Source of the DNA: Chinchilla lanigera
Taxonomy: Eukaryota > Chordata > Mammalia > Rodentia > Chinchillidae
NCBI RefSeq assembly: GCF_000276665.1
Contig: NW_004955475.1
Coordinates: 2,644,820 to 2,708,819, forward strand
DNA length: 64,000 nt
Direction: 5' to 3'
The translations under genes were made by a program, and so were the position numbers. The notes beneath the pieces are model-generated. The model did not search any database, was not told the origin of the DNA, and saw only the letters and a program-made list of their open reading frames with translations. This document shows positions 22,223 to 34,414 of this stretch, piece after piece. How positions within the stretch are numbered: position 1 is the stretch's first letter; every line of letters starts with the position of its first letter.

Positions 22223-25200
22223 TGAGGTGATCTTAAGTAATAATATGCATAACACATTTGATTGCAGAAGTTTGGAGATGAAGGGGTTGAGGGATTTGTT
22301 TTGGAATATATTTCCCCTTTTTGTATTCTTCCTCAGAGAAATGTGGCCTAATTCTACTTATTACTGTTTGTTCTCCTATAGCGGTTCTTTCCTTTTGAGT
22401 TTGCTCATAATGTGGATGCCCTTGTCCAAATTCTTGTTTATCCTATTTCTTAAATAAGATAAGGTACCTTTTTATTTGTTCATTTTGATGTGATAGTGTT
22501 TGTTTTTGTTATTATATAAAGGGTAGTTAATAGGTATTAACAGACATATAAAAGCTCCTAAGAGTTTTTAAAACAGTAGTTAGTCATTATCTTGGTTAAT
22601 AGGTAACTGTGGGGGTCAGAAGGATGGAGATTAATATGATCTGTACTCTACTACTTCTTTTCCTAGATATACATAGATATTCTCATTGAAGTTTCTCTTC
22701 TGATATGGAAAATATATTATTACTTTGATGGTTTGATATTAGTATAGACCTACTGGGCTGCCTTTGCTGCCAGGACAGTGAACCTAAGATCCTGGGAGAG
22801 CCCAAACTGAATTCTAATGTCTTTCCATTATGAAGCATCCAAACATTTCTGGGTTCTGCCTTGATCCTTGGCTTCTAGGTGAGAAAAATCATTGCCCTAC
22901 TTGGCCTTCAAAGATTATTGATATAGATTTCTACCATCTTGAATTCGTTTAAGGACAAGTCATCCACTATTCTCTAAGGTATCTCACTCAAGTTTTAAGA
23001 AAAATGAATATTGCTTAAGCACATCATGCTCCAGATCTTAGGATGCAAAGGAGAAGGAAACCTTATTTCTGTTCTTTTTTCTTTTTTTTTTTTTGTACCA
23101 GAAATAGAACTCAGGACCTTGTGCTATTTTTGTTCTTATAGGGCTTGGAGTATAGGGTATACTTTTGTAATTTTGGCATCTCTGATGATTAAACAGCCAT
23201 TTTATAGGCAGAGCCACAAAACTGTTTTCCTTTATTTCTGCTAGATGGTGTTCTTTCTGTTCTCTTAAGCATCTGCCAGTACTTGAGGATATGCATGTCT
23301 TAATTTATCCTAGTCATCCCCAGTCTCCCAAATCTATTCTTTCTTATGCTAAACATCTCCAATTCCTCCATGTATTCCTCAGTTGACCTAATTTTGAAGT
23401 GTTTGTAAGGACTTGTTCAAACTTGCCTACATTTTTCTCCTGAGATATGAATCCAAATGTGATCTGATCAGGGCACAGTGTGCCTGTTTCATCTCTTATT
23501 CTGCGCATTATATCAGGTTTAGTGTGCTGTAAACCCCACCTTCCTGTTTTGGATTGACTTTCATTATACTGAGTCATATAAAAAGCCTCAATTCTCCTTT
23601 TACATCTGTTGCTATTAAAATACCCTATGGATCTTGTGTACCTAATACTGTGAACCTAAGAAGAAATACTTTTATTACTCAGTTTTGTTTTATTTAAATT
23701 ATTTGTTTATTCAAAGATGTTTTAATTTATTCCATGATCTGCTTCTGTACCCTGTATTTGTTAATTATGAAATCTGACATGTTACTATCTCTCTGGGCTT
23801 CAGTTTTCCTTATCCGTACAAAAGGGATTAGATTCTGTTTTCATTTTAACTACTTATTCTCTTATCTGATATATCAGCTAGCCTTCCTCGTTCTGTGCAG
23901 TTTGTACATTTGGTAAGTATCTTATATAGCTTTTATCTATGTCACTGGTCAAAAGATTTGGTCAAAATAGTGCCTTCCAGTGTATCATACCTGTAGAGTT
24001 AACATCTGACCTCTGTAAAGTCTCTCTGTCCAAATTCCTTTCTGTCTTGATAGATTTAAAAATTTTTCTGTTCTCCCAAGTTAAATATCTGGGTCTACCC
24101 ATATGGTGTCAGTAGATTAGAGGAAACTAATGTTTATTGAATAACTATTAATTGCCAGTCTTTTGTATACATGCTGTTTTATTTACTTTAGTCTGCGCAT
24201 TCATTCTAATCAGTGACGAAAATACCACGTAGAAATTATTCTTACTCAGGTAGTAAGCTTTATAGGTAGACCATCAATCTATGCTCATCTTCTGTTTATT
24301 ATGCCACAGTTTATTTAGCTTATAGCACTTAAAAGTTCCTGTCAAACCTCTTTTTCTTTGTTTTAAATTCTGCACATTTTGTTAAGCACCTTTTTCTGGT
24401 CCTCCTGATGTTTCTGGTTTTAGCTGATTAGTAAAGTCAGTTTATTACTGAGTCCAGTTCTATTATCTTTCAACCAAAACTTCAGAAGTATAAAAACTGC
24501 TTAAAATAGTTTTGCCATGATCTAACACCATCAATATGAACAGAGTGTTGCAGATTATATGAATCTTACTGATTAAATCAGGGCATTTATTCAGTTTTTT
24601 GGAACTCCCTGTGTGCCAGACACCATAAAGGAGTTCTTGCCTTTTAAGGGTATCTGAAGTGGTAACTTTATTGATACGTGTGTGTCCTTATAGGTAGTAA
24701 AAGTATACATACTGAAAATACTATGTTGGTCATAATGCTAAGCATATCATTATTAGCTATTTTGTCATTACCGAAGAAAGACCTGGGTTTTACTGCTAAC
24801 CATATAGACTAGTTCAAAATTTATGTAATGTACTGGTTTTTACTTGATATTCTTTTCTTCAATTTTTTATATTCTTTTTATGCAGTTTCTGATTTTCTTT
24901 AAAAATAGTAGAAGATGACCTTTATCAAAATATTGCATTTACTTTAATATTTTAGTGTTTTTCTAGTTTGTCATTCCAGAAGAGTACAATTTTATTTTAA
25001 ATTTAGAGCTTAATGTGGTTTGAAATTTGAGATAAGGATACAGACTGATGGTGTTACTAATTCATTAGTGGGATGTTAAAATGTGTTTGTTGGGCTGATA
25101 CACTTGTCAATAGAAGTATTGTTTTGAAGTATTTTAGCCTCAAACACTGTTGACAGCTCCGAGATATACTGCCTTCTCAAAATTCTCTGTTCTCTTGGCT

Positions 25201-25875
25201 TTTATCTAATGCTTTATTACCATGGTTTTCTTCCTTTATCTTAACCATCCCTCTCTGCTTGTTTTAAAAAAGATATTTTTTATTGTAATATTTTCTTCTT
25301 TCTGCCCCGTAGGTGTATGAAATTACCTAAAGTTCTGTTCTTGGTTCCTTTCAGCTACTGTCATGGTAACAGGGCAGAAGATTAGAAGAGTCAAAAGAAC
25401 ATATAGGGAACATGAGACTAAAAGGGCAGTAGGAAATTGTGGTTAGGTCATAAAATGCTTTTTAAACCCACTTAGGTCATTTAAAATGAAGGCAGAGAAT
25501 AGCTCCTAGATAGTTTTAAATGGAGAAGCAACATCAGATTTATTATTTCTGATTTTCAGTTTTAATTAGAAAAATAATACTTGTGAAAAATTCAAATATT
25601 ATGTAAGTATTGTAAGTCTATTCTCTCTTTGACTCTCAGTCCTACTTTTAAGAGACAAATATCATTAGAAGTTCTGAGGTTATGCTTTTGGCTCTCATCT
25701 GAGTGTATAAATCATGCAAATACAGAGAGACACATTCTTTCTTTTAAAGAAGAATGGAATTAAATCTTTCTTTTTGAATGGAATTAAATCTGCATTTTAG
25801 AATGATTACTCTGTCTGTAATATGGAGTGTAGATTGGGATGAGCCAAACGCAGGTACAGTTTGGCCAGTTAAAAA

Positions 25876-26250
25876 ACCATTTTATTTTATTTATTTATTT
25901 TTAATTAAGTTTATTGGTACAATGTAGATATACATAATGATCACATTCATCATAGGGAATTTGCACCTCTACATGACATATCTTGATTCCTCTTTTTTTC
26001 CCATTCCCCTCCCCTCCCTTCAACCTTTCATCCCCTCCTTATTTACAAAGCTTTGTTTTCATTTTATCCTTTTTCTCTCAATTTTTCTTTTCTCTTCCTT
26101 CCTTCCCCCTCCCCTCCCTAGCTCCCCTTCCCTTTTGAATAATTTCTTCCTATTTCACAATATCTATTATACACTGTAGTCTTTATTTACACTTTCAGTT
26201 TTTTACACCAGAGAGTGCAATATTTACACATTGTGACCAATTTATTTTAG
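25876..26250 (-). mobile_element. L1 3' UTR fragment
   Basis: Starts with a TTTATTTATT tail and continues TTAATTAAGTTTATTGGTAC, then a pyrimidine-rich run and TTTACACTTTCAG, matching other L1 3' ends in this window (30300-30480, 60640-60770). Confidence 0.55.
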
Positions 26251-26547
26251 AAGACCAGGTAAGAGGTGATTGGATTTGGGTTGTATTTAAGAAGTAGAGT
26301 CAAGAGGAATTTAAAAACTCTTGGTGAGGGGAAGGGAAAGAGTGAACTGAAGAATGAAACTAAGGTTTTGGCGTGGGCAGCTGATTAAATTCACTGAGAC
26401 AGGGAAGACTGAAAGGGGAATTGATTTTTATGGGAAGAAAGGAAAGAAGAGTTATATTTGGTTATGATTTTGGAATATTTGTACTTTATTTCCAGTGGAG
26501 ATGTATAATACAATTTTACTTCAATTCATACATGCTCAAACACTTTT

Positions 26548-26692
26548 TTTTTTTGTTTTAGTCTTTTTGAGACAGACGGTCATTACATAGTTCAGACTGG
26601 CCTTGAACTCACTATGTAGCCCAGGCTGGCCTCAAACTCCTGACAGTCCTCCTGCCTCAGCCTCCCAAGTGCTGGGATTACAAGCGTGCCGC
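26548..26692 (-). mobile_element. B1 SINE
   Basis: Poly-T, GAGACAGACGGTCATTACAT, ending GGGATTACAAGCGTGCCGC. Confidence 0.85.
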
Positions 26693-27363
26693 AAATGTTT
26701 TTGTTCAAAAACAGTTTGATTCACAAACAACAGTGTTTGGCAAATTTTTGTTTTTGTTTTGTTTGCATTAGGAAACAAATACAAGTGTGGCCAACTTCCC
26801 CATACAAATACAAATGTAGCCATGTTTTCCAAAATTGTAGAATAAATTACATTCGTGCACTGTAGTACCACTGTATATGAGTCAGAAAGACAGGAGAGAA
26901 ATCTGTGCTAGAACTACCTGTTTATGAATTATTAGTGTATATATGATAAATACAATAATATAAATAGATTATCTTGCCTCAAGGAAGAATGCATGGATGA
27001 GAAGGTGGCAAAGGATGGAATCTTGAAGAACTCTAACATTTAAGGGACAGAAAGATGAATAGGAATATGTGAGGGAGAATCTCCCAGAGAGTTCATAGTT
27101 TGGTATCAGAAACCATGAGAAGAGAATTTTTTGAGAAGAAAGTAGTCAACAGTGTCATGCTGTGGAACATATGACAGAGACCAACAAGTCCACTGGATTT
27201 GGCAAAGGGACCATCGGTAGCTTGATGAGAGCAATTTCTGTAATTGGAGTAGAAACAGCTTTCTTTCCCAGGTGCCCCATGTCTAAAATCTCACTGAATC
27301 CTGTCACTTCTTTTGTTATTGTCTTTCCCTTTCTCAGTAGCACTTCTTTCCATTTTTTTTTAG

Positions 27364-27447
27364 TACTAGACCGTTTACATAGTCTTCAAATTAATAGCAG
27401 TTTGAGCACCTACTCTCTCGTAGACTCTGTTGGAAGTACAAAGACAT
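27364..27447 (+). CDS. RRAGB: RRAGB alternative cassette exon (long-isoform insert, 28 codons)
   Basis: 84 nt flanked by a poly-T tract ending TTTAG and a GTAAGA donor. Spliced between exons 3 and 4 it inserts 28 residues after residue 75, reading [18 protein letters not shown] and then VDSVGSTKT, and joins in frame to FDVEHSH. This is the known insert of the human long RagB isoform (374 residues), with only a few substitutions. The insert falls in the switch I region of the GTPase. From published work, the long isoform is enriched in neural tissue and interacts differently with GATOR1. Use of the exon in this species cannot be seen from the DNA, but frame and splice sites are intact. Confidence 0.92.
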
Positions 27448-27499
27448 GTAAGATATGATTCTTTTTCCAAAGAGGGGGAAGTAAAGGGGAGAGGGGAAG

Positions 27500-27735
27500 T
27501 AATTTCAGCACCTACTACATGCCAGGCACTTTATGTAGTATAATTCACTACATCTTCACAGTAATCCTGTGAGGTCAGTACTATGCCCTGCCTAGCTTTT
27601 TAAAATAAGATTGGAAGAAGACACTTAGAGTTTAAGTGACTTGCCCAAAGTCACCCAGAGCGGTACAGCTGGTATTTGAACTGAGATCTGTTGGACTCCA
27701 AAGTCTGTGTGTTTTATTTTATAATGCTTTGCTGT
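27500..27735 (-). mobile_element. MIR SINE
   Basis: CACCTACTACATGCCAGGCA, CTGTGAGGTCAGTACTATG, GTGACTTGCCCAAAGTCACC and TGAACTGAGATCTG follow the complement of the MIR core in order. It lies 50 bp after the cassette exon. Confidence 0.75.
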
Positions 27736-29277
27736 CTGTGATCTAGTTTACGAGAAGGGAAAATTGCACAAAGTTAGTGGTCAATTTAAGTCTTTGCTTT
27801 GAGATAATTGTAGAACAAATGTCACTGTGTAATTGATTTGACTTTAAGCTAAATTAGATGATAATTTCCAGACTTTGAGACGTTTTCAGAATAAAACTTT
27901 TCATTATTCCTCCTTGGTATTTTTAGTGCCTGGCAGAGAGTAGATGCTTAATAAATGTTTGAATGAATTCAGAGGGAGCAATCATGGTAAGTGGTGTTAG
28001 CCAGACAGAGTTTTTAGAGGAGGTAGAATTTAGTCTTGAGTCTTAAAAAAATGAATAAAACTTTAAAGGAAAGATGGGGGAGGGCATTCTAGGCAGAAGG
28101 ACAGAATATGCGAAGGTTAGTGGGGAGGGAAGTGTAAGGCAGAGGTCGCAAACAGGCAACCTGTATGCTGGATAAGGCCTGTAGCTTTATTTTGTTTAGA
28201 CTGTCTATTGTTTTAGAACAATTGGAATTAATTATCACCTGTAAAAGTTCACATAAAAATTTGGATTTCCCAGTACTACTGAAAAGTATAAATATCTGGT
28301 AATCCTGACGCAACATTCCTACATGGAAAATGAAAAAGAGCTGAGTAACTATCATTTACTCTACTATCCCATTGGGTAGACCTTTACCCTTTGTATGTGG
28401 CTAACTTTAATGGTGTTTACTGGCTTGGCCCCTTATGAGCAAGTTTGCGACCTCCAATGTAAGGAGTATTGGGGTTGGGGAAGTAGTGGGATTTGGGAGG
28501 ACTGTGAATAAAAGAAATTGGGTTGGAATGAAAGGACTTATTAATGTGAGTTATTCAAAATGTATAGATAAATGGAAAACCAATTGAAAGCCAGTGCCCT
28601 GCTTCAGGCATGGAGGAGCCACTGAAAGTATTTTGAATGGGGAGTGACATGTTCAAAGTAGTGTTAAGAAGATGAGCTTGGCAGTAACTTTTGGTAGGAG
28701 TGTCAGATATGTGGGCTCTGTAGCACTGCAGGCATGAAATAATTAGGAACTTTTTTAATGTTAGTGGTGGGTTGTAAGAAAGGAGTGGAATTGAGAGAAA
28801 TTATAAAGGACTAGCAATGGATTATAGATGACAGAGTAGCCAAAAATGGGAAAAGGTAGGGTCATTAATGAAAAAGGAAATCAATACAGGAGTTAGTTTG
28901 GTTATGTTTTATGTCTGGTTTTTGTTATTTTATTGTGGGGGCAGTTGTGGAGCAGGGAAAATCGCTTAAATAGTATATGTCACTATCTTACATGTTGAAA
29001 TTATGACCTTGGTATAATTGAAGATCATTTCTGCTCTAAGTACTAAACTACTAAAAAGTTAAATGAGTTACATGAGAGCTGGTTCTGTAGCTCAGGATAG
29101 TTTAGGTGTCTACCTCGCCACTAAATCACTTATAAAGCTGAAAATCACCTTCTTGTTGTGACTTTGAGCATTTCACTCCACTTTGGTCCTTCTAAACTCC
29201 ATTGGGTTAATGCTTTGCTTATTTTTAACTTCTCCTTGCATGCTACAATTACTAGATTTGCCATATTTGTCTTTCAG

Positions 29278-29344
29278 TTGATGTAGAACATTCTCACGTT
29301 CGATTTCTGGGAAACCTGGTATTGAACTTATGGGATTGTGGTGG
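29278..29344 (+). CDS. RRAGB: RRAGB coding exon 4 (G3 motif)
   Basis: This exon completes Ile76 and encodes residues 77-97 plus two bases of codon 98. The peptide [20 protein letters not shown] leads into the G3 motif DCGGQ. Acceptor TTTCAG ending at 29277, donor GTAAGT at 29345. The sequence is unchanged from the human protein as I remember it. Confidence 0.97.
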
Positions 29345-29889
29345 GTAAGTACCATCTGTTGACTTGTTTTTGAAGCTAATGGCAGTGACCATGGCATTTA
29401 GTATAATCGGTACAGCAAGTACACCTAGAGCAACTATCATTTGTAATAGATATATTGCATAGAATTACTTTGTTATTGGTACTTGATTAAGTAAAGCTCT
29501 TTGACTTTTGTATAATTATGAAAATACCCTCTATATGTGACATATTTAGCCAGCTCTGACCCAAGCCCCATGTAGGTATTTGTGGTAAAAGATAGAACAG
29601 CCCACTTTTTCAAGAGCATAAATTAGGTTTTTGTCTCAGGTAATCTGACATTAGTGCCAAGCTCTTAGCTATCATACCAGTTTGTTCTTACATATTTCAA
29701 TAATTATCTCCAAGCAGTCTTAGCACTGTAGATCAGACTGGGCATATATTATCCGGCTAGTTACTCATTGTTGGAAGAGTAAGAGAAAGGACTTCTTCTC
29801 ATGACCAAGGCACGCACCAAATATCGCATCACAAATAAGCGCTCACTATGTTTCCATGCTGATATTTGGTTGTGTCTTACCCTTTGGCC

Positions 29890-30035
29890 AGTTGTGTCTC
29901 TGTACTGAAGCAGCAGTGTAGAGGAATCAGTGCTTAGGAGTGTAGGTACTGGAGTTAGATTGAGGTTCATGTTTTGTCTGTTAGCTGTGTCAACTTGGGT
30001 ATATCACTTAAATTTTCTGAGTTACAATTTCTTCG
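29890..30035 (+). mobile_element. MIR SINE
   Basis: GGAGTTAGATTGAGGTTCAT, TTAGCTGTGTCAACTTGGGT and TTTCTGAGTTACAATTTCTT follow the MIR core. Confidence 0.6.
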
Positions 30036-30039
30036 TTTT

Positions 30040-30830
30040 ATTTATTTATTTATGTTTAAAGGAAGAAAAACAATAAAAACAGTGGTATAAAATTTCAAAA
30101 TGATTGTGGAGTGTAGCAATGGTTAGTACATTGCATAGTGTTATGTTCAAAATAGTTGCTCACATTATGAGATATAGGCATGAAAAATTGATCATACAAT
30201 ATAAACATAAACCTTCCTTTTGAATGAACTAATAGCAATTAGTAGAATAACTATCTTAATTATCTTATATGTGTTTGTATGTATATATATATATATTTTT
30301 TTCACCTAGTTTTCCTTTTCCTTTTTTTTCTCCTTTCCCTCATTCCAGTTTCTCTTTCCTTTTGAGCATTTTCTTCTAATTTCACAATATTTATTGTATA
30401 TTTTGGGTCTTATTTACTCTTTCAGCTTCTTACACTAGGAAGACAATATGATGTTTACACATGTGAGACTGATTTATTTCACTTACGAGTATGGACTCAA
30501 GTTGCAGCCATTTCCCTATAAGTGTCTCAAGTTTGTCCTTCTTTATAGCTGGGTAGTACCCCATTCTATAAAAATACCACATCTTTTTTATCCATTCCTC
30601 AGTTGATGGGCACTTGGGTTGTTTCCCAGATTTTGCTGTGACAAATTGTGCTGTTATAAACATGGGTGCACATACATCACTGTAGTATGGTGTTTTTAAT
30701 TCTTCTGGGAAAATACCAAGAAGCAGAATGGTTGGATTAAATGGGACTGCTAATCCTAGTTTTTGAGGATCTCCAGACTGTTCTCCAAATAGGGGTAGTA
30801 ATAGTAACAGCTCATAAGTGCTATCATCTA
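30040..30830 (-). mobile_element. L1 3' end (ORF2 C-terminus and 3' UTR)
   Basis: Minus-strand L1: the TTTATTTATTTATG tail on the left, the pyrimidine-rich 3' UTR, then CCTCAGTTGATGGGCACTTG of the end of ORF2. Same family as 60350-61010. Confidence 0.8.
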
Positions 30831-31119
30831 CGATAATACGATAATATATATAAAAGCAAAGACTAGTGTCTCAAAAAAATTAGATAATATCTTCAGCTTG
30901 TTGTTTCCCAGCTACTAGCATAGAGTTAAACATAGAATAGGTACTTGGTGAATATTTATTGAAAGAATAATGTAACAGCCAAATACTTTCTAGGAAAATG
31001 ACTCCATTCCTACTTGTATGGATGACTTAACATCCTCGCAACTCTCTCCATTTAAATTCTTTCTCATTTTTGTTGCTTCCAATTCTCTAATCTGTATTAA
31101 GGAATTAATCCAAGTCCCT

Positions 31120-31290
31120 GCTTTTAGCCACTATAATGTAATTTCATTTTTATGATAAATTAGCTAAGATCCAGAGAGACTATGGTTCTCCCAAGGTCAC
31201 ACATCTAATTAATAGTAAGATGTAGGACTAGAACTTAGATTTATGATTTTCCTCCAGTACAGTACTACTATTCTGACTGTCTAGCTATTA
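31120..31290 (-). mobile_element. MIR SINE
   Basis: TTCTCCCAAGGTCACACATC and AGGACTAGAACTTAGATTT match the complement of the MIR core. Confidence 0.65.
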
Positions 31291-31739
31291 ACTGAGAATT
31301 TCTTGGGAAGTAGAACACAGCCTCAGAAATAAAGAACAATATCCTGCCAGAAAATTATTTATTAGGCAAATGTTCATTGGACATCTATTGCTCTTCTGAA
31401 ACTCAAGAAAATGGGGAACAGTAGCAGACATGGTCCTTGCTAGGGAAATGAATGTTATTTATCAAAAGCTCATGCAAACAAGTATAATATATTGTGATAA
31501 GTGTTGGGAAAGAATGGAATTTATTGGTCACTAAGTCTTTGCTGAATGGCTTGACTCAAATAAGGGATGTTGGGAACTGTTTCTGTGGAAGTATCAGTTG
31601 AAGTGAAATGTAAAGAAAAAGAAGGAGTTAGGGTGAAGGACAGAGGATTGGTGTATGAGAAACAGTGAGAAGCATGTGTCATGATTCCATGGTGGAGAAA
31701 AACCAAGGATCATTGGAGGGGTTGAGAAAAGGTAATTGT

Positions 31740-32092
31740 ATTTAAAACATGATAGTTTTTAAATTATTTGTATGTTCTAGATAGGAGACCTTTGTCTGAG
31801 GGGCAGTCGGCTAGAATTTTTTTTCCAATTTGTGGGTTTTCTTTTTACTCTGCTGGGGCTTTCTTTAGATGTACAGAAACTTTTCAGTAAGATGAGACCC
31901 TAGTTGTTGATTCTTTGAAGTATTTCCCATGCAGTTTGGTTTTTGTTCATGAACTCCGTGACTACCCCTATGTCTTCAAGATTTTTACCTGCTTTCTCTT
32001 CCAGTAGATTTAGTGTTTCTGTCTTCATATTTAGATCTGTAATCCATTTTGACTTGAGTTTGGTGCATGGTGATAGCAACCACTGTTAATTT
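31740..32092 (-). mobile_element. L1 ORF2 fragment
   Basis: GGAGACCTTTGTCTGAGGGG to TTTGACTTGAGTTTGGTGCA on + is the complement of the 3' third of ORF2. It may be the upstream part of the insertion at 30040. Confidence 0.7.
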
Positions 32093-32400
32093 CCTGTCAT
32101 CTTGTCTGAGACTCTGTATTGCTTGTATTGTTTTTGTGTTATATCCTAAATGTACGCATGTTTGTTAAGATGTTTTCATTCTTTTATCTTTAAAATAAAA
32201 AAAAAAAAAACAATGGGATGGACTGAGTGTGTTGTATGTTGCAGTTCAAGTTGTAAGGTAAGGCCAGACATGTTTGCTATCATTTACCCTTGAAAGCACT
32301 AAGATTGTCTTTTACATTAATCAAACTAACAAAATATATCAAGTTCAGGAGTGATTTAACTGAGAACTTGCTTGCTATCTCTACATTTTTTTTCTGCCAG

Positions 32401-32623
32401 ACAAGACATCTTCATGGAAAATTATTTCACTAATCAGCGGGATAACATCTTCCAAAATGTGGAGGTTCTAATTTACGTCTTTGATGTGGAAAGCCGTGAA
32501 CTTGAGAAGGACATGCACTATTATCAGTCGTGCCTAGAGGCTATTCTACAGAACTCTCCAGATGCCAAAATTTTTTGCTTGGTACACAAAATGGATCTGG
32601 TACAGGAAGATCAACGGGACCTG
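32401..32623 (+). CDS. RRAGB: RRAGB coding exon 5 (switch II to G4)
   Basis: This exon completes Gly98 and encodes residues 99-172, the largest coding exon. It holds Gln99 (the residue altered in GTP-locked mutants), the switch II stretch and the HKMD G4-like motif at 160-163. Acceptor TGCCAG ending at 32400, donor GTAAGA at 32624. Three residues differ from the human protein as I recall it: Ile101 (Thr), Asn109 (Ser) and Gln116 (Arg). All lie in or near switch II, which is otherwise nearly invariant between RagA and RagB. Confidence 0.97.
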
Positions 32624-33885
32624 GTAAGAAACAGAAAAGGCACTACATCAAATAGTTGACATTTGCATCACTCTTTTTTAATAACAAAAAAAGTCTCAGA
32701 ATAAGCTTTCCAGTTGATATCCCATCGTGTTTTTTAAAAGCACTCCTTAAGCACTTTATTCGTTTAGCAGGTACAGTTTTCAGAATTAGTAAGGAATCTG
32801 ATCATGTGCGATCAATAAAAAACCTTTATTTTAAAAATATATTTGCTACCCCTATTTTTATTGTCAAAACTAGAAGACTCACCAGAGGTAAAATGAAGAA
32901 AGGTTTCTTGTCAGTTCAAGTGCCAACCACATTGTGTCAGGCCCTGTGCCAGGTACCTCATAAAGACGTATTTCTCTTCTTTTTTTACATGGATAAATTA
33001 GCCCACACATTTTTAATCCAGAGAAGACACAGTGCAGAGGTAATGTTAGCATGATAATGGAGTAGGCTTCATCTCCCCACCCTACACCCTAAAACAAATT
33101 TAGATAACTATGCATAAACCAGAATAGCCCTGAGAGCACTCAAAGGCTTATTCAAAAAAGATGCAATAAATGGGTAAACTCCTCCCTATTTGTGAGATTC
33201 CAGAACTGGCAGATCACAAACATAGTCTAGCTTCAGTTTGCTCAGAGTAGGAAGATTGGATCTTAATATCAAACTTATTCTACTTCCTAGGGTAAAACTA
33301 AGGATAGCAGTTTTAGAATATAATAGTTGTGTAGAAAAACACAGTTCTTCCTTGGAGTGCCATGTAAGGGTCTAAGGATATGCTTACACTATAAGATTTT
33401 TTGGAATAGCTATGGTAAAGAGTGCTTTTGTCATGACTAGGTGAAATAGGATTGCCTCCATTGTTTCAGTATTTTGGTAGGTCTAGATTAGCTTACTAGC
33501 TTTCAAAAACTGTTTGATAAGGTTCTGTGTGTGACTCAGAATACTAGCTTTGAGTATCCAGTAGATTTTTTAGCTCTTTGCTACTTTCCCTCTCTCAGAA
33601 AATTAGGCATATAGTATGGGTCTTGAATTTGTGAGGCTTTGATTGTTATTGGTGCTGTTGTTTTGTTCTCTTTTTAAATTACATCATTCCTTAGCCAAAA
33701 TTATAGTAGAAAAACCTAGAATATTCCAATATATGAGCTACTTATGAATGTTATATAGACTTGGAATTTTAAAATATAAATGGTTAAAGTGTTTCCAAAA
33801 TTACCAGTGTCAGCTAAGATACATATTTCCCTGTATATATGTATGCATGTACGTTAAGGTTTTCTAGGGAAACAGAACCAATCAG

Positions 33886-33892
33886 GTGTGTG

Positions 33893-33932
<40 letters not shown>
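33886..33932. repeat. (TG)n microsatellite
   Basis: About 23 TG units with one TTTG interruption, inside the ERVL LTR. Confidence 0.95.
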
Positions 33933-33934
<2 letters not shown>

Positions 33935-34306
33935 GACAGAGAGACAGACAGAAAGATATATGGAGGTATTCATTTTCAAGAATTGGTTCAGCTGCTTATG
34001 GAGGCTGGCAAATATGAAATTTTGAGAGCAGTCAGACAGGCTAGGGACCAAGGAAAGTGTTGATCTTGTGTCTCAAGGCAGAAGGAAATGTGAAGACAGT
34101 GTTCTGTCTTTGGGGGATGTTGGTCTTTTTTCTCTAGGCCTTCAACTGATTGCATAAGGTTCATACACATTATGGAAGTTAATCTGTTTTATCTAAAAAT
34201 CTACTGAATTAAATAATAATCTTAATGAAAAATAACCTTGACAACAATATCCAGATGATGTTTGACCAAATATCTGGGTACTGTGGCACAGCCAATTTAA
34301 CACATA

Positions 34307-34414
34307 GGGGCTGGGGATTTAGCTTAGCGGCAAAAGCGCCTGCCTGGCAAGCACAAGGTCGTGAGTTCGGTTACCGGTACCAGAGAAAAACCAAAACCAA
34401 AGCCAAAAAAAAGA
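34307..34414 (+). mobile_element. ID SINE with 13-bp target-site duplication
   Basis: GGGGCTGGGGATTTAGCTTA and an A-rich tail. The direct repeat AATTTAACACATA lies at 34294-34306 and 34415-34427, a clean L1-mediated insertion into the LTR. Confidence 0.95.

Larger units (their letters stand above)
29345..32400 (+). other. RRAGB intron 4
   Basis: Carries MIR (29890-30035), an L1 3' end (30040-30830), MIR (31120-31290) and an L1 ORF2 piece (31740-32092), then an A-rich run at 32197-32210. The acceptor follows a T-rich tract. Confidence 0.9.

Noticed and set aside
32624..32659. Read-through of RRAGB exon 5 past 32623
   Set aside because: The GTAAGA donor and exact continuity with exon 6 show that this is intron; the added residues have no RagB counterpart.
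32656..33054. 132-codon ORF on + in intron 5
   Set aside because: The longest open frame in the window, but it lies in AT-rich intron DNA with no domain, no splice logic and low-complexity Phe/Lys content.
33839..34063. ORF with poly-Cys/Val run
   Set aside because: Translation of the (TG)n microsatellite in the ERVL LTR.
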